Shown one piece after another: positions 25,201 through 37,811 of a DNA stretch of 64,000 nucleotides. A program made the position numbers and the translations under genes. The number at the start of each line of letters is the position of its first letter. Position 1 is the first letter of the stretch. The DNA comes from Tanypteryx hageni (Eukaryota; Arthropoda; Insecta; Odonata; Petaluridae). The notes below the pieces were generated by a model. That model did no database searches. It had not been told where the DNA came from and saw nothing but the letters and a program-made list of their open reading frames with translations. The stretch covers positions 35,840,117 to 35,904,116 of the forward strand of contig CM054113.1 of the NCBI GenBank assembly GCA_028673005.1, given 5' to 3'.

Positions 25201-25575
25201 CACTAGTACTTAATCTTTCAATCTTGATACTTTAAGTAAATATTTAGGATTTTTCTTTTAGCCACAAGATGAGTTTAAAGTGATAAAAATGCTAGTTATG
25301 ACACTTCCACCATGGGAATTGCAAAAGCATCGATCTCCAAACGTAAATCTCTCTGGACACGGAAACGTTATACGAGAAGGGAGGGAATAAAACTAGTGTG
25401 AGGATGAATGAGGCTCGCGCAAAATGTCACTCCGAACACTTTCCAGAGCTTCGTAATACGATTACGTCACCACGGTGACACCTGCACGCCAGATCATCAC
25501 GCACACAACACAGAAATGAAAAGACGAGTTCATTAATTCCATTGGAGCAGGGAGGGAGAGAGGCCTTTTACGGCA
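22241..25575. other. AT-rich DNA with a GC-elevated part, no recognisable gene
   Basis: The stretch 22900-23580 is less AT-rich and keeps several frames open (up to 144 codons on the minus strand, 23047-23481), but the peptide is not recognisable and looks compositionally biased. The remainder shows nothing I can name. Confidence 0.45.
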
Positions 25576-25909
25576 TAGAGAGAGAGAATGAAAAAGGTGA
25601 GCTGGACACATGAATGGATCAAGAAAGAAACGAGGGACAGAGAGAGGAAAGGGACAAGAGGGAATCATGGAAGCGATAATAGGTTTAAAGATGGGGAGAG
25701 GGAGAAAAAAGAGTGGGGAGAAAGGGGAGAGAGAGGAAGGGAGAGGAGAGAGGGAGGGGAGAGAGAGAAAGGAGAGAGGGGAGAGGGAGAAAGGAGAGAG
25801 GGGGAGGGAGAAAGGGGAGAGAGAGAGGAAGGGAGGGGAGGGAGAGGAAGGGAGAGGAGAGAGAGAGAGGAAGGTAGGGGAGAGAGAGAGGAAGGGAGGG
25901 GAGAGAGAG
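25576..25909 (+). repeat. Purine (GA/GGA)n low-complexity tract
   Basis: About 330 bp are almost pure G and A in irregular gagagg/gggaga units. Two plus-strand frames and one minus-strand frame stay open across it only because of the composition; they are not genes. The tract directly abuts the tail of the SINE at 25910-26266. Confidence 0.9.
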
Positions 25910-26266
25910 ATTGGTTGATTGATTGATTGGGCCCTTTATTGAAGAGTTTCGGCCGTGTTGTACCTCTCGAACACCTGACCTCGTATGTATATTGATAGAG
26001 TTGGCACTGAGTTACAAAAGACAATAAATAAACAACAAAATAAACATGAAATTGAATAAGAATTCTAAGTTTAGAACGTGTGGTTAGTTCGTGAGTTGTA
26101 ATAAAGAATTTGAAGTAACTTGAGTTAATAATAATGGTACGTCTTTCTTTAGATGTTGACTGATTCTGACCGTGAATGAAAAACACAAACATCTATACCT
26201 TAGGCGTGATTCTAACCCAAGATCTTGGTATCCAACGTCAGATTCTCTAACCACACATCTACCAAG
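25910..26266 (-). mobile_element. tRNA-derived SINE, second family (S2)
   Basis: On the minus strand there is an A-box TGGTAGATGTGTGGTTAGAG (26264-26245) and a B-box-like GGGTTAGAATC (26218-26208), about 27 bp apart, a normal tRNA-like spacing. A body of about 270 bp unrelated to S1 follows, ending TTCAATAAAGGGCCCAAT and a short (CAAT)n tail at 25910-25928. A tetranucleotide tail of this sort is typical of SINE 3' ends. The right edge is approximate and no target duplication was seen, because the left neighbour is a purine tract. Confidence 0.7.
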
Positions 26267-28164
26267 GCTGGCATAGGAGGATGAGGATTTATTTGGCGTT
26301 TTATGGACTGATATAAGATTGACTTGAATCCAGATAATTTGGGAGAAAGGTAAGGAAGGAGGATTGAGATATAAATTAGAACGAATAAATTAAGATAGAC
26401 TTAAGTAGGGCTTAAAATATGAGGAAGAGCGTAGAGCGCGAGTGAACGGGATTTTGCACTTTGAAGAGCGTGGAAAAAGAGCGAGTGATTCGGGCTAATA
26501 CGTAGGCGAGCGTACAAACACAGAAACTCGGAGTAGGTATATGACTATTTGATCCTTTTTTTATACAGATATGAATGAATAAGGAATATGATAGCTCCAT
26601 TTTGGCAAGAAATAATTCCATTATTAATGAGATCTCTTTCACTTTTTCCTGAAAACCAGCTTTGAGATATTGGGATATTTCTTATTATACTCATAGTATA
26701 CCCTCAAATACAGAACGGCCAGGATGAATTAGATAGTTGTAGCCAGGAGCATTCTCTGAAGCAACGTGATCAGCTTAATCGAGTTTACCCTAAAAATAAA
26801 ATAAATAAAGAATATTAGGTAACGGACGTATAATTATATTCAGCGATATATTACAGCTCCGATTAAAAAGAATTCTGGACAATTCTATAGGTAAATGGAC
26901 TATGTGGTACGGAATACGGAAACAAAGAGAATTACCCATCCACTAACATTCTTGTACGTGTGTAGTTTTGGCTAATTAGCCGCATGGGTTATTATAACTA
27001 ACATTCCTGTCCATTTCATACTGTCACATGTGGTACACAGAAAGCCATATTTTGAATCGCACTGATTCTATTTCCGTCATTTTTTCGGAGGCGTTGATTT
27101 GTTTCGTTTGAAGAGGGATTCACTTCGATGTGAAAACAAGAAAAGGAATTGACATAGGACAGGTCGGTTTTATAGAACATTGCATCCGGCGGGCGTTTTC
27201 GTTAGGTTTATTACTCCGTTTATTGTCAGCGGACAATAGTGGTGCGTATTATCAGAATAGGCAAGTACTCGATCCTGAAACACAAACGCTTTCGTGGTCC
27301 AAAACTCCAAATTCTAAGTTACGTGCGTCTGAGCATTTTATTTTAATAGAAACAAATATTAATTTCCCACATCACGTGCTCCCTCTGCTTCACATTTCAT
27401 TGCAGATTGCTCTGGATGGTGTTTTCATTGAATTGGGTGGCGCTTCTTCGAGTATCTGACAATAAAAGAATCTCTACTTTAATTAAAGTGGGTACAGGTG
27501 CACAGCGAGGTCATTAACGTTCATAAGGGAGCCATAATTTGAATTTTTTTTACCTCTTTTGCTTAACGAATGTGTGTGTACGTATAATACACACAAAGAA
27601 AATCTTTCAATTAACGTTATAATGGATTGAAGATGAGCATACGTTCCAGCAATTAAAAGTAAAATTAAAACACACGTTATAATCTACTAGTTAATATTTT
27701 CAAGAAACCTTCTACTTCATTTAAGAGCCATATCTGCAAATTAGTTTGTCTTTGTCACATGAGGAGCGCATAACTATGCCCAAATATTAGCAATGGAAGG
27801 TAATTTTTAGATATAGAGCCAACATGTCGTAGTAATTTACTTCCGATTGAATTTCCCCAAAAATCATTTATGCTTTATATATATTCATTTTGATTCAGAT
27901 ATTACAAAAGTTTGGAAATAACAGAACAAGCTTCACTATATATTATATAAGTTGATATCTCTCGCTATTGAGAATAATCATATTTAAAATTTAACGATAG
28001 ACATGTTAAAAATACAATTTCAACTTAAAAGCTTATTTCTGTCTGCAGAGGATCTTAATTATTCCATCAATTTCGATGCATAATATGATTAAACTAGCAT
28101 AATTGCCCGTCAAATATGACGGGATTACAATAAAAGTATTCCAAAAATATTTGATTTTGATATG
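26267..28164. other. AT-rich DNA, no recognisable gene
   Basis: A 109-codon plus-strand frame at 27130-27459 is open but has no motif. No repeat structure was recognised. Confidence 0.5.
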
Positions 28165-29698
28165 AAAAATCTGATGTGACCACCACATGATTTCCTCCAT
28201 ATCTGTAATATTTCTACAAATTTCAAATAGGTTACATAATAACAAATATTTTAAGTAACTGAGAAAATGTTAGACTTAAAAAAGAACAGAAATAAACTCA
28301 AACCATAGACTTCTGATATTGGATATAGTCGCAAAGCTCCAACGATTAAGAAAAGAAATCGGAGCGTTACTATGACGTAAATAACAATTGTTAACAATAG
28401 TCGTCGGTAGGTGGCGTGGTGGTAGGAGCTAAAAATACATAATATCTTTTAAACAATGCATTATATGGGAAAATGTTTCAAACAAAGGTTCTAGAAAATT
28501 AAATTTCCTACAACTTTCTTCCGATATATTATTACATTTATCAATTATTAAGGCAAATATTTCAAAATAACGGATGTGAAAAGAGTAAACACCCACTTCC
28601 GTTTGACAGATTTTTACCAAAACTAATCAGTTCTTGTGACAGTCATAACCATGTTAAATATAAAATTTCGCATTGACCTGATTAATGTTTTGAGTTATAG
28701 CACCCACAAAAAAGCTGTTACATGCACACACAATCATCGATAAAATGATCAAGACGAGTTCAGGGGACCTCAAAATGTGTGTTTCCGTTGAAATCTCGAA
28801 ATCGATTTTTTCATGAAAACAATACTTTCCCCTATACTACCTATGGAGAAAGTAAAAGTCAGTAAGATATGCTACGATCTGGTTTATCTTTCATCCACAA
28901 TGAAATCAGATTTTTTACATTCTCCATATAAGATGTATAGAGAAAGTATTGTTTTCATGAAAAAACCGAATTCGAGATTTCAACGGAAATACGTTTTAAG
29001 GTCCTCTGACCACGTTTTGACTATTTTATAGATGTCTGTGGGTGTGTCTGTCTGTGTTTGTGTGTGTCTGCGTGTCTGCGTGCGTGCGTGCGTGCGCGCG
29101 TGTGTGTGTGTGTGTGTGTGTGCGTGTGCGTGTGTGCGTGTCTCTGACCGGAATTTTCTGGTTCCCTAGGTCAAAAACTATTTATCAGATCACTACAAAA
29201 TTTAATATATTACACGTCTATTAAAGGGAAAAGAACTGATTAGTTTTTGGTAAAAATCGGTGTACCGGAAGTGGGTGTTTAGTTTTGTCACTTATCCGTT
29301 ATTTTGAAATATTTGCTTTAACATTTGATAAATGTAAAAATGTATTGGAATAAAAATTGTAGGAAATTTGTTTGAAACATTTTTCCATATAATGGATTGT
29401 TTAAGAGATATCTTATATTTTAGCTGCCACCACCACGCCACTTACCGACGACTATTGCTAACAATTGACGCTTAGTTACATCTTAGTAACGCACCAATTT
29501 CTTTTCTTAATTGCTGGAGCTTTGTGGTTATATCCAGCATCAGAAGGCTATGGTTTGAGTTTATTTCTGTTCTGTTCTTTGTAAAGTCTAAAATTTTCTC
29601 GCAGTTTCTTAAAATATTTATTATTCTGTAACATATTTGGAATTTTTAGAAATATTACAGATATGGAGAAAGACATGTGGTGGCCACATTAGATTTTT
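28165..29698. repeat. 1.5-kb imperfect inverted repeat (two family-F elements head to head)
   Basis: The left arm (28165-28840) starts AAAATCTGATGTGACCACCA, and the right arm (28934-29698) ends in its near-complement TGGTGGCCACATTAGATTTT. Blocks match throughout in mirrored order: AGAACAGAAATAAACTCAAA, GGTGGCGTGGTGG, ACGGATGTGAAAAGAGTAAA, and at the centre CATGAAAACAATACTTTC. The spacer is about 93 bp. The arms differ by many substitutions, and the right arm also contains a TG microsatellite. There is no coding sequence. Further family-F copies lie at 14555-14865 and 30715-31255. Confidence 0.85.
29038..29142 (+). repeat. (TG)n/(GCGT)n microsatellite
   Basis: Alternating TG with GCGTGCGT interruptions, about 100 bp long. 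The frame that stays open through it is compositional. Confidence 0.9.
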
Positions 29699-30714
29699 TA
29701 TTTAGATATCTAATATATTATAACCGCTGTGTCTCTGCCTGCATTCCTGCCTGCTGCGTCTGAAGGCTCGAGTGACGTCACATTACGTCATGAACGCAAA
29801 TAAACCGAGAACGGTCGATTCGATTTCGACGAATCTTTCGTCTGAATACTCGGCGATAACTCTTGAATGTTTTAAGTGGGAAGTTGTCTCCCGAAAAGGC
29901 ATGGGTACGATATCAGAAAAGTTTTCGTTTTTGCATTTGATTATCACATAATCGGCTGGAATACGATGTGTTCACCTTCAGTCTTTAACATTTTAAAATA
30001 TTTTACGATCTAGCCTTTGACTCGAGATTTACACCATTTCACGTAGAAAAAAATGAAGATTCTTATTCTTACTTTTTATTCTGTTATTTAATTCGTGTTT
30101 GCTCATATTTTAAGTTTACATTCGATTATCTCCAATTTTTCAACATTTCAATTGTTGACCTCGGATTTTTGCATTGTTAGACTCGGTCTTTCAAGTGCAT
30201 TTGCACTAAGCCTACAATGAAACAAACGCATCAATGACAATAATCGATTGAAAATTTATGTGAAAAGTTTCGTATAAATATAAAACAAAATAAACACGTA
30301 ACAAAGAAAAGAAACGATTCCAATGCATTGTAATAACGAACAACTTAAAATTTCAAATAGAAATATATTTCACGCATGCATTGAAAATTTCGTTTCGTTT
30401 GCAGGTTTTATTGTACAATTTAAGCAAATTAATATATTGATAATGTTTTTGATTAATTTATTTCGATATTCCCGTGTGGCCGGCGCATTGATTACTTAAT
30501 ATTAAACAAACCACAGAACATACGATATGCTGTACCATCAGAAATATTGAACAAAACAAAATGGTGTGAGCTATATAATTATATTAAGAGGGGAAATAAA
30601 AGTGGTTCAACTAATAACACTCTTTCTAACAATTTTTGTCATATGAAGTATCGCATTGGGTCACTTCACGCAAAGGTCTCTAGATGTTTGCAGGAAGTAC
30701 TGCAAACGGCCCCT
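29699..30714. other. AT-rich DNA, no recognisable gene
   Basis: Nothing recognised. Confidence 0.5.
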
Positions 30715-31255
30715 AGTTTGCTTTAATATTTGATGAATGTAAAAAAGTGCTGGAATAAAAGTTGTAGGAAATTACATTTTCTACAACATTTGTTCGAAAT
30801 ATTCTCCCATATAATTTATCTATCGCCGACTATTATAAACACTTTACGCTCCTTGTTATTTTTCTAATTGTTGGTGCTTTGGGGCCATATCCAATATCAG
30901 AAGGCTACGGTTTGAGTTTATTTCTTTGTAAACTAAATTTTTAATAATTTATAATAATTTAATAATAATAATAAATTATTTATTACATGCAGGTTAACCC
31001 CAATTACGGTATTTTAATAGAATTATTAATAACTTTAATATATACAATCACCAACATCCATGACCAAGGCGGGATTCGAACCCGCGACCCTGGCATTGGG
31101 AGCCAGACGCGCTTGCCATCCCTTTACCAGGGCCTAAATTTTTCTCTCGGTTCCTTAAAATATATATTATCATTAACTTATTTGGATTTTTTTTTAATAT
31201 TACTGGTATGGGGAAAGACATGTGATATGTGGTGGCCATATCAGATTTTTTAAAG
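30715..31255 (+). repeat. Dispersed repeat family F, copy interrupted by a SINE
   Basis: It matches the outer part of the right arm of the 28165-29698 inverted repeat in the same orientation: TGATGAATGTAAAAA, GGAATAAAAGTTGTAGGAAA, CAGAAGGCTACGGTTTGAGT at the start, and GGGGAAAGACATGTG then GGTGGCCATATCAGATTTTT at the end. The match is broken between 30943 and 31133 by a SINE. Confidence 0.8.
30943..31133 (-). mobile_element. tRNA-Gly(CCC)-like SINE with exact target duplication
   Basis: The 191-bp insert is flanked by the 10-bp direct repeat CTAAATTTTT (30933-30942 and 31134-31143). On the minus strand it begins with a tRNA-like head: an A-box-like TGGTAAAGGGATGGCAAGCG, an anticodon arm CTGGCTCCCAATGCCAG (anticodon CCC) and a B-box GGTTCGAATCC (31082-31072). 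It ends in an AT-rich (TAA)n-like tail. The acceptor stem does not pair properly, so it is not a working tRNA gene. The paralogous arms of the inverted repeat at 28-29.7 kb lack the insert and serve as the empty site. Confidence 0.85.
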
Positions 31256-31602
31256 TTATCCTTGTTTTAATTATATTGTTTAAATGATTATTATCAGAGA
31301 GGCCAAATTATTATCCAAATATTTGCTGAAAATAAGAGGTAAATCGAAATAATAAGATATAATGCATAAAGAATTATCAGAAATTCGTTTGAAATATTTG
31401 AGCAAAAAGTTATTTAAACGTATAGAATCTAACTTAATAATTGAATTATTTTACTCGTATTACCGCTAAAAACAGGATAAAACATGAATGAACAGTCAAT
31501 TAACCATCAAAGGAAAAATGTGTAGTAACATACTATGAACTAAATACTTACATGAACTGCAATGAGTTTTAATTAATTTTAAGATCACAATTTTTTTAAC
31601 TA
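31256..31602. other. AT-rich spacer
   Basis: Nothing recognised. Confidence 0.5.
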
Positions 31603-33140
31603 CCGTCAGCTTCGGTTATAACGGATCGCCAGGGGAGGGCGGCAAAAATCCGTTTTAACCGAAGACCGTAATATCCGAGGTTCGGTGTAATTACCGTATT
31701 TTCCGGCATGTAAGACGCACTTTTTTCACAAAAATGACCCCCAAAATCAGCTTGCGTCTTATACGCATAAGGTAAGACTATTCTTAATACTAATACTAAC
31801 GAAAACATCCACAAGATAGAATTATTGGCAGTCATATGCCGCAAAAATATTAAAATATACATTATTTAAAATTAATAGTGAAAATTTTGTTAATACAGTA
31901 TATGCAACAATATCTTACGCAACGTGAATTCCGAGGACGCATTTTCATTATTACACTTTAATACATGTGCGCTCACCGTGATTACAATTTCGGCGCGTTT
32001 GCGATGTTTTAGATTCTAATGACCTCGTTGAATAGAACAACTAATGCCACGGAACAGTAGAATTCGTGCAGATGTCATAAATATTTTATACATACCTAGG
32101 ATAAATAACGTTGCGTATATTGAGATTGCAATGGCTACAAGAACGAAAAGATATGCCTTAACAATTACCTATAAGGTTCAGGTGATTCAATGTGCAAAAA
32201 CGCACGAAAATCGAGCAGCAACACGTCATTTCGGTCCACCTCTCACAGAAAAATAATCTGTGAAAGAGAAACATATTCTTCGTTAGCTTGGCCTTAAATG
32301 GCTACAACTAGAGGAAACGATGGATAGTTGAACAGAGAATGTTTGGTATTGCTGTATCTATCTAAATCGTTATGTACGAGGCAAAAAGAGTTGCAGAAGA
32401 AAAAGGACTAGTTGCGTGTACATATCGTTATTACCTATGCATTCCATTTATTATTTATCTCATTAAATTAAAATAGCATCTTGCATGTAATTTTAAGTGA
32501 GTGCTATCGGTAAACGGTACCTATACGTGCGACGCGTGCGGCGCATTCCGACAACTCAATCGTCTCTTCTCCGGGGGACGCACGCTCATTATGGACAAGC
32601 GGCTGGTCCATTTCGATAACTTCCTCTCTATTTCGCGTGATATTTTCCCTATTTACTCCCGCGTCGATGGTAGCGCGCACGGGAGTAGTGGGGTACGATG
32701 CATGGGCGGGAGGCGCTCGGGAAGCGAGGGCCTGCGCCTCCAAAGTGTTCTGGAGACCATTCATCGTCTCGACGAAGCCTGAAAACTTCTGGATGGACAC
32801 CCGCCGTGGTTGTTATGGCCCGCATCATCCTATTCATTTCGGTCCTCACGGAATCTTAGGCAGGGGTAGCGGGGGGAGAGAGGAGGACGTCTGTGAGCTA
32901 AACCGGAGAAGAGGGACGCGAGAAAATTCCGCGATTCCAGTCAAAAACGTTATAGCCGAGGAACGTTAATGTTAGGGAATGCCGCAGAAATCCGTTATAA
33001 CCGAAGATCCGTTATACGGAAGACCGGTATAACCGAGGTAGTTATAGTGATATAGCATGGTAAAATGGTCGGGGAATGAAAAAAATCCGTTATATCCGAA
33101 GATTCGGTATAACCGAGGTCGGTATAACCGAAGTTGAATG
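31603..33140 (+). mobile_element. Tigger/pogo-like element with GC-rich interior
   Basis: The left end has TCAGCTTCGGTTATAACGG and the inverted right end TCAACTTCGGTTATACCGA. Both are flanked by TA (31601-31602 and 33141-33142), as expected for Tc1/mariner/pogo. The motif CCGTTATAACCGAAG and variants recur several times near both ends, like transposase-binding sites. A second pogo-like terminus (CCGTATTTTCCGGCATGTAA, about 31697) begins inside and leads to a broken HTH coding remnant, suggesting one element within another. The stretch 32500-32960 is unusually GC-rich for this window. Confidence 0.65.
32131..32340 (+). pseudogene. Pogo/Tigger transposase N-terminal HTH remnant
   Basis: From about 32131 the frame reads RTKRYALTITYKVQVIQCAK, then THENRAATRHFG, a stop, and LKWLQLEET. 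This is the pattern of the pogo-type N-terminal helix-turn-helix (K-R-x-Y-x3-K-V-x-A-x3-N-RAAARHFG, later WPxLEEE). Two or three stops and the lack of any DDE domain make it a pseudogene. It most likely belongs to the element whose left terminus is at about 31697. Confidence 0.7.
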
Positions 33141-33142
33141 TA

Positions 33143-36100
33143 CATATAGTAGTTTTTATTATTTTTCTGAAAATTGGCTTTATTTAAAGAAATTTAAATA
33201 AAAGTCATAAAATGTTATTTTTCAATCCTATTAGAAATTCGGTTCGAAATATTTGCTGTATTATTATTTACAGAAATCCTTTGAAAATTACGTTACCTAT
33301 ATTTAGTTTTATGAATTTCCACCATTTGGCAATAGCGCATGATTCGATAGTACACAAATTTTTATAATCAATTATAATTTATTGTTATTAGTTTTGTGCT
33401 GCAGCTCCTTAAATCCTAAAAAATGCTATGTCCTCTTCGTCTTTCTCCAGCTCTGCTCATTCTCTTCTCTTTTCCTTCCTACATCTATTTACTTAATAGA
33501 TTCAGTAAATAAGTTATGCCAATGTACAAAAGTATGATCCGTGTTAAAGCACTCAAATGGTGCATTTATTATGAGGCCAAGAATAGAATTCAACAATTGG
33601 GACAACAGTGGCCAAATATAAATCAAATGCGCGAAAACGTGAAAAAAAATCCTATTAAAACGTCATTTTGGAGATTTACGAATGAGATTTAAATTTTTCT
33701 CTCCTCTCCATAACTAACAATAAGTTAATTACCTAATTCTTGAAATCTTTTAAAATGTAAACGAAAAAGATCTGCATGTCAAGGAATGGCTTTTTGCGTG
33801 ATTTACATATGTGATCCGGAAAATTATAAGATCCAAAGCCAAAAAACAATGAAAATAACTATAAACTAGTTAATTACCAAAAAATTTCAAAGTGAAGTTA
33901 ACTGAAAAGAAATTAATGAAAAACACGATTATAATTAAGTATAAAAAATTCGGGCGCCTTCTCTCTCGTACAAAAGCATTCAAATCACGCTTTCCTTACG
34001 CATATAGTATAAGGACGACAATACAATCCCGAGGTTAAACAATGACAGGTTGGCAAGGCAACATATCGTTAAAAAGCTTAAAATTCTCAAATAAATATGA
34101 TTTAAACGTATAACTTGAGCGTTTTCGAACCGAATGCAAAAATTGACGATAAGAATAAGAATTTATATTTATTTTTCTTTAAAATGGTCCTTGTCCGAAG
34201 ATCGCAAGTCAATTATTTCTAGTTTAACTTTGCAAAAGAAAAAACCTGCAAGCGAAAAAAGGGATTTTTAAGTGTTCTCTTATGAGGATTTGTATAGTGT
34301 TCCAACGGACCAACAGACCAACGGACAGACAGAATAAGGATATTAGGTATATAATGTGTACCATTTGTGAATTTTTTTTTATTTGAATGTTGAACTCTAT
34401 TTCTATTCATAATGACGAATTACAGAAAACTGTCATTAATAGATATTGTTCAAGTAAAAAAATTGAGCTAAATGTACTCACAAGAATATTGAAATAAGTT
34501 GTTTTCTTTGTTATAAATAGATTTGGCCAATAAATTGGTACTTTCAATGTTTGCCACTAAATAGATGGCAAAGACTAATAAACTGAAAAGTTACAACTCA
34601 CTAGAGATAACTACAACGTGTCTATAGGTTTTTAGTGAATTTCTGCAGAATTGCTTATATCTCGGACGCAATATAAATTGGATTTGATGCGCAAATAGAA
34701 TAGCTCATGGAAAACTTCAAAATTGATCTTTAGCATCACAACTAAAATAAGATGATATATATTAATTTTAATTCACACTGCTAATATTAAAGTAGAAATT
34801 GAAAATAAATTCAAACTTTAAGAAATTTTGCCTGAAGATATCAGAAAATAATCAGGAGGAGGAACTGCATTACGTAGACCATACAGTCCTTTGCTGCACC
34901 GATTACATCAAACTTTTTTATCACGTTGTCAAAGTGCTTCCGTCCATAAAGCCATGCCAGCGTCCTTCGGATACACTTCCGCTTGGTTGTTAAACCGTGA
35001 ATGACGTCAATGCAGCCGTGGCTGTAAACTTTGTTGATCGCCATAAAAACAATTCGCGAAGTGGAGGGAAATATTGCTCGGTGAATCCAATCTAGCTGAA
35101 TTACGCAACTACAGCTTCCTTAAATTCCTCACTGGCATTTTCAAAATTAAATTAACACTACTGCACGTTAGCTGCTACGCCAGTTTGAGTTATAGTTCCC
35201 ATCCCTTAAAATTGGAAAGCATGAGAATAAATTAAATCAATACTATTAAATTACATATAAAATATTTTGCATTTGTATTTATATTTTTATATTTTGCTTC
35301 CACAAATAGATCAAGATGATCCAATCGGAACTTATGAGGCCCAAATTATAATTTAAATTAAATGTGGTGCAGCAATTACTTATAATGGCTTTAATAGCTT
35401 TAAAACCACCGCGGATGAGTTGCTCTTTGTGTTCCCAAATTTCGTCATTTAGAATGATAAAATATTACAAATACATTCGAACGAAAAACTAAATTGATCA
35501 GGCGCATTTGTGTGGTAAAAATAACGCGTGCGTACTAGATTACACCAATTCCGAGTCTTACGATAGCCGTTTCAATGGCAACCTTCTCGTAATGAGTGAT
35601 AAAAACTGCAAAAATGCCTGTATTTACGCGAAGTTCGAAGAAATATGATCGATAAGCAAATTTCTACGATAAAAATTAGAATTTCCATTCCTTTTCTCAG
35701 AGAATAGTACAAATTCCGCTCCGATATTGAAATTCTAAGATTTTTTATGTGCAAGAGAAAATTACCCTGCACGATGGATTTCAGATTTTCCATGTAAATC
35801 AAATGGAAAGGACAGTTCCTGGAATCGAACCCGGAACTTTCAATATTCGCAACATAAACTATGTATATTCGGGAGCTCGACCCTAGTGGCAAGTGATTTC
35901 CACCAAGTGTCATGAAAATCGGTTTATTGGTTCCAAAGTTAAGGACGGACAGACAGACAACGGAGAAGTTATAAGCCTATTTCCATTGTGGAAAGTCGGC
36001 TAAAAACTACTAAATAACATACCCATGAACAACTTTGAACTCGATTACCAGTTTGTTCTATGACATTCCTGCAATAACTAGGGTATTTTTATAATTTCAT

Positions 36101-37811
36101 GCTAATAGTTGATTATTTTAGAATTACTACCAAAATATTACTTAGCATCATTGTACCATTATAAATTGTTTTTTAACTGACACCAATTTCTTATATCGCA
36201 TGAAGTCTTTGTGATATAGATGGCATTCATATCGATCCCTTTTCTCTTTCCATACAAAAAGTATTTATGAAGAATCGCAAAAATAGGAATTCAATGAACG
36301 GCGGAGGAGAGAGATTTTAAAAGAAGGAATACCGCCCGCATAACTTTTATCATGAAATAGATTACTCCCAACAATCAGCGTGTGCTAGAAACGCGTAGCA
36401 AATCTAAATCCTTGATGCTGCCAATAGCGCAATCTCCTATTTAATAAGGATATACCAAGCTCAATAACGAATATTCTCAGTCTCAGCCTTTAAAACTAGA
36501 GGTGAAAAATCTGCTCAGCACCATCCTTTTCCTTTCCTCCAACTTTCCTTCTTCCTTCCTACTCGATAATTTGATCTCTTATACGTAAATGAAAATATAA
36601 ATGAAGGATAAACATTTGCATATATAATAAAATAATCCAATAGCTTAGGTCAAAACTTTTTACCTTCCACTCTCCACCAATCTGGGAGTTACTGGAATTG
36701 TCCCGCTTAGTTGTGAATATCCGAATGCATATTTATTACCACTAACCTTCCCTTCTACTCTCCCACTCATCCTTTTCATTCCTCCACGTGCTTCCGTCCT
36801 GCTCACTTCCATTCTCTCTCGCTCTCTCTCACCACTGTATCCCACTCACTCCGCCTCACTCTCTTCTCCATTCTCTCCCTCCTTCTTCATCTCCCCCTCT
36901 CCCAGTCTACCTCTCCCTTCCCCCTCTCTCTTTCCCCCTTTCATTTCAACTTTCACTAGTACAAGGAGCTATTTATAGGGAGAGAGAGAGAGAGAGAGTA
37001 GAGCGTGCGAGATAGTCTCAACAACAGACCTCTCCATCGTTCCGTCTAGCATGCGAAAGATCCCGGGCACGTACTCAATTTGAATTCGTGACCGTAGAAG
37101 TGACTGCTGACAAAAACACGCTACTATTTATCTCAAACCTTCTGCTTTACAAACCCATTTTCACGTAATCTTTATTCTCAGGCAAAATGTGCTGATTTAA
37201 ATGTTTTATCTTACAGTTTACAATTTGTTTTGCCTGTCACATGCTTCAATTTTGGTATTATGGTTTTGCAGATATTATACGCTTTATATTAGAAAAATCC
37301 ACCGATACTTTTTCTTTGAAATAATATGAGTCGTTCACTGTATTAAGTGTTCAAGATTTTACTAAAATAGATTTAGATAAAATGAGTTTGGCACAAAAAA
37401 CTCCATTTTTTTATTTGAACTTTCCTGCGAAAAGGGAATGAAACATCTGCAAAATAAAGCAACATCATGTGCGCCATGTTCTCCCCATCTTGAATTTGAC
37501 TAAAGTTAACAACAGCCTTATCCACTTTGTCGATGAGACGGCGCCTTTTCGAATAATTATGAAATGATCCTGAAGATGTAATACTATTTAACTGAAAGTT
37601 TATATCTAGCACTTACGACGACGGATGCACCATCTCCAGTTGGAGATTTCACAAATCGAGTATCTACTTATTGCATAAGTGTTATCCAATACAAACATTA
37701 ACAGAACTTGAATATTTCAGATTTTCTCATACTAAATTATGGAATGTATCAGGGAGTAGTTTTTTACCGGTTTACATGATTAAAAAAATAGTTTAATCAC
37801 AACATATGTAT
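33143..37811. other. AT-rich DNA with a pyrimidine-rich island
   Basis: The stretch 36640-36960 is rich in ctctccctcc on the plus strand, followed by a (GA)n run near 36980-36998. A B-box-like ggttcgattcc occurs on the minus strand near 35820, without a convincing A-box. Short gacggacagacagac and acggaccaacagacc runs sit at about 35942 and 34313. No gene was recognised; minus-strand frames at 35572-35913 and 37373-37612 have no motif. Confidence 0.45.

Noticed and set aside
25588..26192. Long open frames on both strands through the GA-rich tract
   Set aside because: They consist of a few residues (Arg/Glu/Gly or Ser/Pro/Leu) and exist only because the tract has no stop codons.
31063..31133. 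tRNA-Gly(CCC) gene on the minus strand
   Set aside because: Anticodon and T arms look good, but the acceptor stem does not pair and the sequence lies inside an insert with a target duplication; it is a SINE head.
35800..35880. Another tRNA-derived SINE head
   Set aside because: Only a B-box-like ggttcgattcc is convincing; no A-box at proper spacing, and no body match to the other SINEs.
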